In this document: positions 58,213 through 64,000 of the stretch, piece by piece
Numbering within the stretch: the stretch's first letter is position 1
Layout of the letters: each line of letters starts with the position of its first letter
Assembly (NCBI GenBank): GCA_039096225.1
Contig: JBBPEB010000015.1
Location: forward strand, 2,034,001 to 2,098,000
From: Blastocystis sp. Blastoise
Taxonomy: Eukaryota > Sar > Bigyra > Opalinata > Blastocystidae
Length of the DNA: 64,000 nt
Reading direction: 5' to 3'
Program-made: the position numbers and the translations under genes
Notes under the pieces: model-generated
Database searches by the model: none
The model's input: the letters and a program-made list of their open reading frames with translations, nothing else
What the model was told of the DNA's origin: nothing

Positions 58213-59154
58213 TTAAGGAATAATTTCGATACTGTTGTTGTAGGTAGGATAATGGAAATCTTCAAGAGTAAGAACACCTTTTTGAATTAATTCTTGAATC
58301 TATACAATATATGTATAATAAGTTAATAAAAATAATATATCAATATACTTCAGGTAAGATATCTCTTAATTCTTTGATTAAATGCTTAACAGTAAAAAAT
58401 AATTAAGAAAAAAAGATATTTTTTTTATATTTCTAATAGTAATAAAAATATATATAAAAGATATGTGACACAGACTTCATCAAAACCTTGATCACCCCAC
58501 CATTTATTTTCATTAGCATATAAGCAACGACCACCACAATCACCAAATATTTCACAAGAAGTACATGGTTCACCAATCTTACTTATATTACGAATATGTT
58601 CAGGATCAAAATCTATATATATTTATATAAATATGTAAATAAATAAATATATAAATTAAAAATAATAAATAATTATAATTATATATATACGATCAGTTAA
58701 TTGAGAAACACATTCAACTTCAGCAGCAATAGGACAAGTAGATATATGACCTCCAGTAGTAATATTAAAAGAAGTAAGACCACTAGCACAACGAACACCA
58801 GTAACTTTTTCACCTTTTAACATAGTCCATAAACATCCAGTAAAAGGAGCGATAGGAAGAACTTTTCCAGTACGAGCTTCTTTAATGAATTCAGCAACAA
58901 GCTTAGTAATACCTTTATTTATATATATATAATATACATATATATAATATTTATATTTAAAATAGAATAAAAAAAAATAAAATAAAAAAAAAATAAAAAA
59001 TTAAAAAAATATGATAAAAAATATATATACCAGGATTATAGTTGTTATCTCTCCATTCAGTCCATCCCTTCATACGTTCACTATCGGGAGTATCCCAAAG
59101 AGCATCTATTTGCCAATGAACATGATCAAAACCATTATTTACCAAATCTATATT

Positions 59155-59186
<32 letters not shown>

Positions 59187-60246
59187 TATTAACTTGAGAG
59201 TAAATAAAAACAAAATGTAATTTAAAAAATAATACATATATATATTAAAATAAATAAAATACACATGACATCGTCATAAATATGTCCTTTTTGTTCAATA
59301 GAAACAGTCATTCTAGCAACAATATCTCCTTTATATCCTCTTTCTTTTATTAACTTGACATTATTCATAATCTTCTTATGAGTACCTTTACCTCTACAAT
59401 TATAAAATAAATATAATAAATAAAAATATAATAAATAAAAATAATAAATAAAAATATAATTAATAAAAATATAATTAATAAAAATATAATAAATAAAAAT
59501 ATAATTAATAAAAATATAATTAATAAAAACATAATAAATAAAAATATAATAAATAAAAATATAATAAATAAAAACATAATAAATAAAAACATAATACATA
59601 AAAATATAATAAATAAAAACATAATAATAAATATAATATATACCTCTACATCTATCAGTAGTTTCTTCAGTACCATCAATAGAACATAAAATAGTATCTA
59701 CTTTTAATAAATATTCAGGTTTTACGGTATGTAAAAGAGTAGCATTGGTTTGGAATATGAATTTAGCATTAGGAATCATATCCATAACTTTATAAATGAC
59801 TCTTGTCTTTAATAAAGGTTCACCACCATAAAAACAAATAGCTAAATCATCTTTAACTAATTTAAATTATATTAAAGATTCTAAAATGTGAGCAAAAAGT
59901 AATAATTATTCATAATAGTAATAATTTAGTATAATAATAGAAACAAATAAATTTTTTAAGGATATTTTAATTTCTCAATTAACTTAAGATCATAACTAAT
60001 CTCTTTAGGATGAGTATCAAGCTCATATTGTTCAACCTAAACCAAAAATAAAAAAATAAACATATATATTTAGTAAATTTTGAAAAATAATATAAAGTAC
60101 ATACAGAGATATCTTCTAAATCATCATAATTCTCATCAGAACCACAATAGGTACAAGTCAAATTACAATTCTAAGTATAAAAACATAGTCATTAAGATAG
60201 TCATGATTAATATATATACTTGAGTTAATGTTAGGAAGAATAACAT
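58213..60246 (-). CDS. Radical SAM/SPASM peptide-modifying-type enzyme, AF1577 family
   Basis: Ten exons: 60246-60220, 60170-60105, 60036-59966, about 59856-59644, 59391-59263, 59147-59031, 58912-58691, 58612-58465, 58391-58349, 58299-58213. Seen: MLFFLTLTQNCNLTCTYCGS with the CxxxCxxC motif that holds the 4Fe-4S cluster; FYGGEPLL (SAM binding); ILCSIDGTEE; RCRGKGTHKK; VRCASG and CPIAAEVEC, then CTSCEIFGDCGGRCLY, a Cys-rich SPASM-like domain for auxiliary clusters; and C-terminal VKHLIKELRD and EDFHYPTYNN. Known: this pattern fits the putative peptide-modifying radical SAM family I know chiefly from archaea (TIGR04084); reaction not established. The start is supported by family N-termini. Inference: acquired by lateral transfer, since intronised. 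Two introns have U12-like donors. Confidence 0.85.
58392..58464 (-). other. U12-type AT-AC intron in radical SAM gene
   Basis: Donor ATATCTTTTAT (one difference from ATATCCTTT), branch-like TTTTCTTAAT, and terminal AC. The phase-2 join gives GFDEVCV|TVKHLIKEL, which fits the family. A GT-AG alternative would give VC|HLIKEL. Confidence 0.72.
59857..59965 (-). other. Candidate U12-type intron, 3' end unresolved
   Basis: Donor ATATCCTTAAA follows codons for LKLIEKL; branch-like ATCTTTAAT lies about 14 nt before an AG. Joining at that AG leaves the frame off by one base; omitting one T after the AG would give LIEKLNKDDLAICFYGGEP. Confidence 0.5.
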
Positions 60247-61280
60247 TAGTTAAAGATGGAAGAAAAGGATAAAAATAAATAAAAATGCTATTTCTTTACT
60301 ACTGGTTCATAAGAATTACGAAAAAGACAAAAGTATGACTCCAAAACAAAATTTATTTAGGAATATTTTTATATTCTTATTTACTTGTTAAATTAGGACT
60401 AATATCAAAGTTATTATTGTCAGAGGAGTAGTTTTCATTCTTTACAAGGTATATCATCTAGAAATTATATTAGAATGCTTAAATTCATGATTTCGTAAAA
60501 ATGAAAAGATTAGAGATCATCATAAATTGCTTTCAATATGAGAATTGCTAATATTTAATCTGGTAAGTCTATATGAATAAATGTGAGCATTATACGACAG
60601 TATTTCACTCTTGTATCTTCTTATTCTATAGATATTTCTTTTCTATGCTGTATAGTATAAAAGAAAAATTCTAAATAATATAGAATTATTGTTGATATGA
60701 AAGAATATATATATTCTTGTTCAAAAATTATTCATCTTAAAATGTATTTGGAAATAATTTGGTTTTTCAGGTTCTATATTGCTATACAGAATCTTCTATA
60801 CTTAAAATATCAATAAAAAGTCAATTTCTATAGAATGAAAAATAGATTGAATCTATTAGGAAGATACTCGAGGTTTCATAACTGAATGCATATTATAATC
60901 ATTCACCTAATATTTTTAATTTCAAGCCATTTCGATATGTCAATTTCAATTCTTTAAAAAAGAATCAACTGTTAAATAAAGAGCACAATTAAACAAATTC
61001 AACGAAAATATCTGAAAATAATAAATTTTCGGTGATGTTTGACTGGATTCTCTTGGGAATTTCAAACCTATAGAACGTAAGAAAAAAATGGAAACTTGCT
61101 CATATAGCCACTTATCTATAAGGTTTCAGATTTTCTTGAGATTGTTGTTAATTATGGGGAATGAGATATTTTTTAGAGAAAAGAAATAATTTTCCAAACA
61201 TCTATAATTTCAAGTCTTTCTGTGTTTTTGATTGTCATAAAACTGTTCTTTTCCGTTTTTAAAATGATAGATATACAACA
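60247..61280. other. Divergent intergenic region, 1 kb
   Basis: Between radical SAM (-) and UBR (+) start codons. AT-rich, no element recognised. Confidence 0.45.
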
Positions 61281-64000
61281 ATGTTAAATATAAGTATATT
61301 GAAACAAGACAGACAAAACATACAAAAGAGTCTTCTTCGTATTATCATGAAAGATAATTATTCTGAGAATCAAATGCCATACGTGAACTTTAAAACGATG
61401 CTTGATCAATTCCCTAAAGAAGAATTATCTACTTGTGGAAGAAGATTCATGTTATATGAAATGACCTACAAATGTCAAGAGTGTAGCGTATATATTTATA
61501 TTTAGAAATAGTTTTCTGTTTTATTTTTCTTATTTTAATTATTTGAAAATATGAATATAGAAGTGAATTATTTGTCATATTCATATATATAAATATTATA
61601 GTTATCTCAGAATTGTATGCTTTGTCAAGATTGTTATGATCCTTCAAAACATATAAATCACCATGTTATTATGGTTTCTCAAAAAACTCCAGGTAAAAGT
61701 TGTTCTTGTGGAAATCCATCTCTAATTAAACAAGAACATGGATGTCCTACTCATAAACAAAAACAGTATATACATTATTATTATTATTTAATATTTATAT
61801 TTATTATTATTTTTTTTTTTGATAATATTATTTAATAATTATTATGAATCCTAGATATATATATATTTATATATATATATATTTATTATTTTTTTCTTTA
61901 TATAGAACAAGAATATATAATACATATACAGATTTTCCCAAGAATTACGTTGTGGGATTTTTGTCATTTTGCCGCCAAACTGTAGCGTTCATATATCATA
62001 CAATAGAATTATTAGATTATGTGATCGATAGAAATTTATTAAAGAAAAAAGGTATATATATAGTATTATGTATGTAGTGTAATAAGTATTATTATTTTTT
62101 TTTGCTTTATAAAATAATATATAAAAAATTTATTTACTTGAATGTATATATATTATGTAAATCTAATTATATTATATATATAGAAATTGTATATTTTTAT
62201 TTACGAAAAGATTTAATTCATTCTGATATTGAATATAAACAGTTATTATTATCTATATATGATCCGCAAGAAACAGATATATATGCAGCTTATAGAACAT
62301 TCTCCAATGATGATTATATATTATTATTAGTATATATATAAGATATACATTATTTTTATTATTATTTTTTTAAATATAAATAATATTTGTTGTTTATAAA
62401 TTATATATATATATATTCTAGAATGGAAAGTTAGGAATTATAAATAATCAGATTGATGCATTATTATCGATGGGTGAATTCTTCTTTGAATTAGATAATC
62501 AAGAGAGATATGAATATCGTCACTGTTTACCTCTCTTAATCGCGGAAATCATCGATATTGTGAAACATCATGCTTTTCTTAAAGATGCTTTTCTTACAGA
62601 AGTATATTATTATTATATTTATTATTATTATATTTATTATTATTATATTTATATTTTATTTTATTATTATTATATTTATTATTATTATATTTATATTTTA
62701 TTATATTATTATTAGATTTAGATTTAATTTTATTTATTATTATATTTATTATTATTATATTTATTATTATTATATTTATTATTAGATTTATTATTATTAG
62801 CTTTATTATTATTATATTTATTATTATTATATTTATATTTAATTTAATTTTATTATTATTATATTTATATTTTTTTTTATTATTATTATATTTATCATTA
62901 AACTTATTATATTTATCATTCAACTTATTATTCTTATCCATTAAAATTATTACACTTATAAATCTATACCCTAGTTATTAAAGCCTATATATAAGCCACA
63001 TACTTCAATGTCTACATTCCAATTAATTCTTCGAAAATGTCATCTTTTATTTCCAAATACTATTGATTTATTTGATAATTTATTTCAATGTTTAATACAA
63101 AATATTTCTCAAGAAAATATTAATTATATAACAAACCAATATATTCGTGAATATTCTTCAATTCAATACAGTAGAACGATGAGTCCCGTGAATAAATTAT
63201 CACAAGGTTTTTATTTATTAAGTGATCAATTGTTCTTATATCCTTATCATTCTATACAAATGAAACATCAAATATTTCAAAGTGTTTTCACAGATTTTAA
63301 TGTATATTATTATTATATTTATTTTTTTTAATTTATTTATTGAACTATTTTTATTCTATATAATATATATATTTAGAACAATATATTAACTGTGATATTT
63401 CCACTTTTATTTCCTTATTTACGTTCTCAACCACCAACGGTTCCCGCGTTTTTAGATACTAAATGGAGTTCTATTTATTAGTATATATATATTAATAATT
63501 ATTCATTGTTATTATTATATAGTGATTTAGAATTATTATTAGATAGCAATTTATATGATGATATTATATATTCAGATAAAGAATATACATTACAATTCAT
63601 TACTTGTCTTTCTATGCTTGAAGTATATTATATTCTATTTTTTTAATTATTTAATTTATATATTTTTATTCTATTATTCTATTTATATATTTTTATTCTA
63701 TTTATTCTATTTATATATTTTTATCGATTATTCTATTTATATCTATTTATTCTATTTATATATATATTATTCTATATATTATATATAAAGGGAGGAGATT
63801 CGTTACATCCTGATAATATTAATAATTTAGATATTCAGAGTTCATTCCCACGGGAAATTATGGATAGTATTAATCGTATTACTTTTAAATGGGGTATATA
63901 TATATATATATATAAATTTCTATATATATGTTTTTAATAGTTATCCACATTATATATATATATATATAATATATAATATTTTTTAGTTCATAAGGCATTT
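61281..64000 (+). CDS. UBR-box E3 ubiquitin ligase (N-recognin), 5' part
   Basis: Eleven exons seen, the last from 63987, running past the window edge. Seen: a UBR-type zinc finger at about residues 50-125, beginning STCGRRFMLYEMTYKCQECS and continuing with CMLCQDCYD, a HINHHV His cluster and CSCGNPS...HGCPTH, the Cys/His series that binds N-terminal residues of type-1 N-degrons. After it come helical segments (FCRQTVAFIYHTIELLDYVI; YRTFSNDDYILLL) resembling the region downstream of the UBR box in UBR1/UBR2. RING and C-terminal parts lie outside. Known: UBR1-type ligases ubiquitinate proteins with destabilising N-terminal residues. The large intron at about 62602-62993 is an imperfect TTA/TTATTATTATA repeat. 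Confidence 0.85.
62602..62930. repeat. Imperfect TTA-rich repeat in UBR intron
   Basis: About 330 bp of attattattatattt-like units on the plus strand forming most of one intron. Confidence 0.85.
63845..63856. other. Perfect copy of palindrome TTCCCACGGGAA
   Basis: In an exon of the UBR gene, read as TTC|CCA|CGG|GAA, a different codon frame from the copy at 28503. Confidence 0.6.

Noticed and set aside
58213-60246. Anaerobic sulfatase-maturating enzyme
   Set aside because: It shares the radical SAM and SPASM layout, but N-terminal and C-terminal blocks fit the AF1577-type family better, and no sulfatase gene is nearby.

Overview
The window is nuclear DNA from an unidentified, very AT-rich unicellular eukaryote. 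Genes are split by many short introns (usually 40-120 bp), nearly all starting GTATAT or GTATG and ending TATAG, and many consist mostly of (TA)n or (TAA)n. The standard code is used, with TAA stops and one TAG. Asparagine runs encoded by AAT recur. I cannot name the lineage. Complex-II biology (SDHAF4), a CCAN kinetochore gene (CENP-N), Arp3, CIA2B, U12-type introns and an archaeal-type radical SAM enzyme rule out bacteria and organelles but do not single out one group.

Layout. 1-537: 3' end of a leucine-rich-repeat gene (+). 1127-2240: Rab GTPase (+). 2949-5931: DUF726/TMCO4-type hydrolase (-). 7428-8374: CIA2B/MIP18 (-), divergent from a small Cys-pair protein (8593-9246, +). 11859-20841: a 13-exon, 2,340-residue cell-surface protein with signal peptide, discoidin-like domain, one transmembrane segment and an Asn-rich tail (-). 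21397-21919: SDHAF4 (-). 22334-23174: BAF-like helix-hairpin-helix protein (-). 23689-25736: CENP-N homologue (+). 26929-30608: Cys-rich/ankyrin protein (+). 31353-32116: NOL12 (-). 32404-33877: proteasome Rpn11 (-). 34678-35799: small multipass membrane protein (-). 36463-39051: Arp3 (-). 40024-41685: proteasome Rpn10 (+). 41897-45874: alpha-N-acetylglucosaminidase (-). 47031-49726: GT61-like glycosyltransferase (+). 50438-52189: aldo/keto reductase (-). 52780-57539: ABCC transporter (-). 58213-60246: AF1577-type radical SAM/SPASM enzyme (-). 61281-end: UBR-box E3 ligase (+, cut by the window).

Gene models were built by hand, by joining exons in phase. Exon lengths were summed for six models (Rab, the small Cys-pair protein, the surface protein, SDHAF4, NOL12, Rpn11 and the small membrane protein make seven in all), and each total is a multiple of three. 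Four splice junctions elsewhere (CENP-N, GT61, NAGLU, radical SAM) do not close cleanly and may reflect small assembly errors.

Most notable: four AT-AC (U12-type) introns in two genes, supported by conserved protein flanks, plus a fifth candidate; a recurring GC-rich palindrome TTCCC(GT/AC)GGGAA in very AT-rich DNA, read in different codon frames; a eukaryotic copy of a radical SAM family I know mainly from archaea; a CENP-N homologue; PAN/Apple-like modules within NAGLU; and an intron that may have arisen by exon-edge duplication. Ubiquitin/proteasome genes (Rpn11, Rpn10, UBR) share the window, but nothing shows that they are co-regulated.
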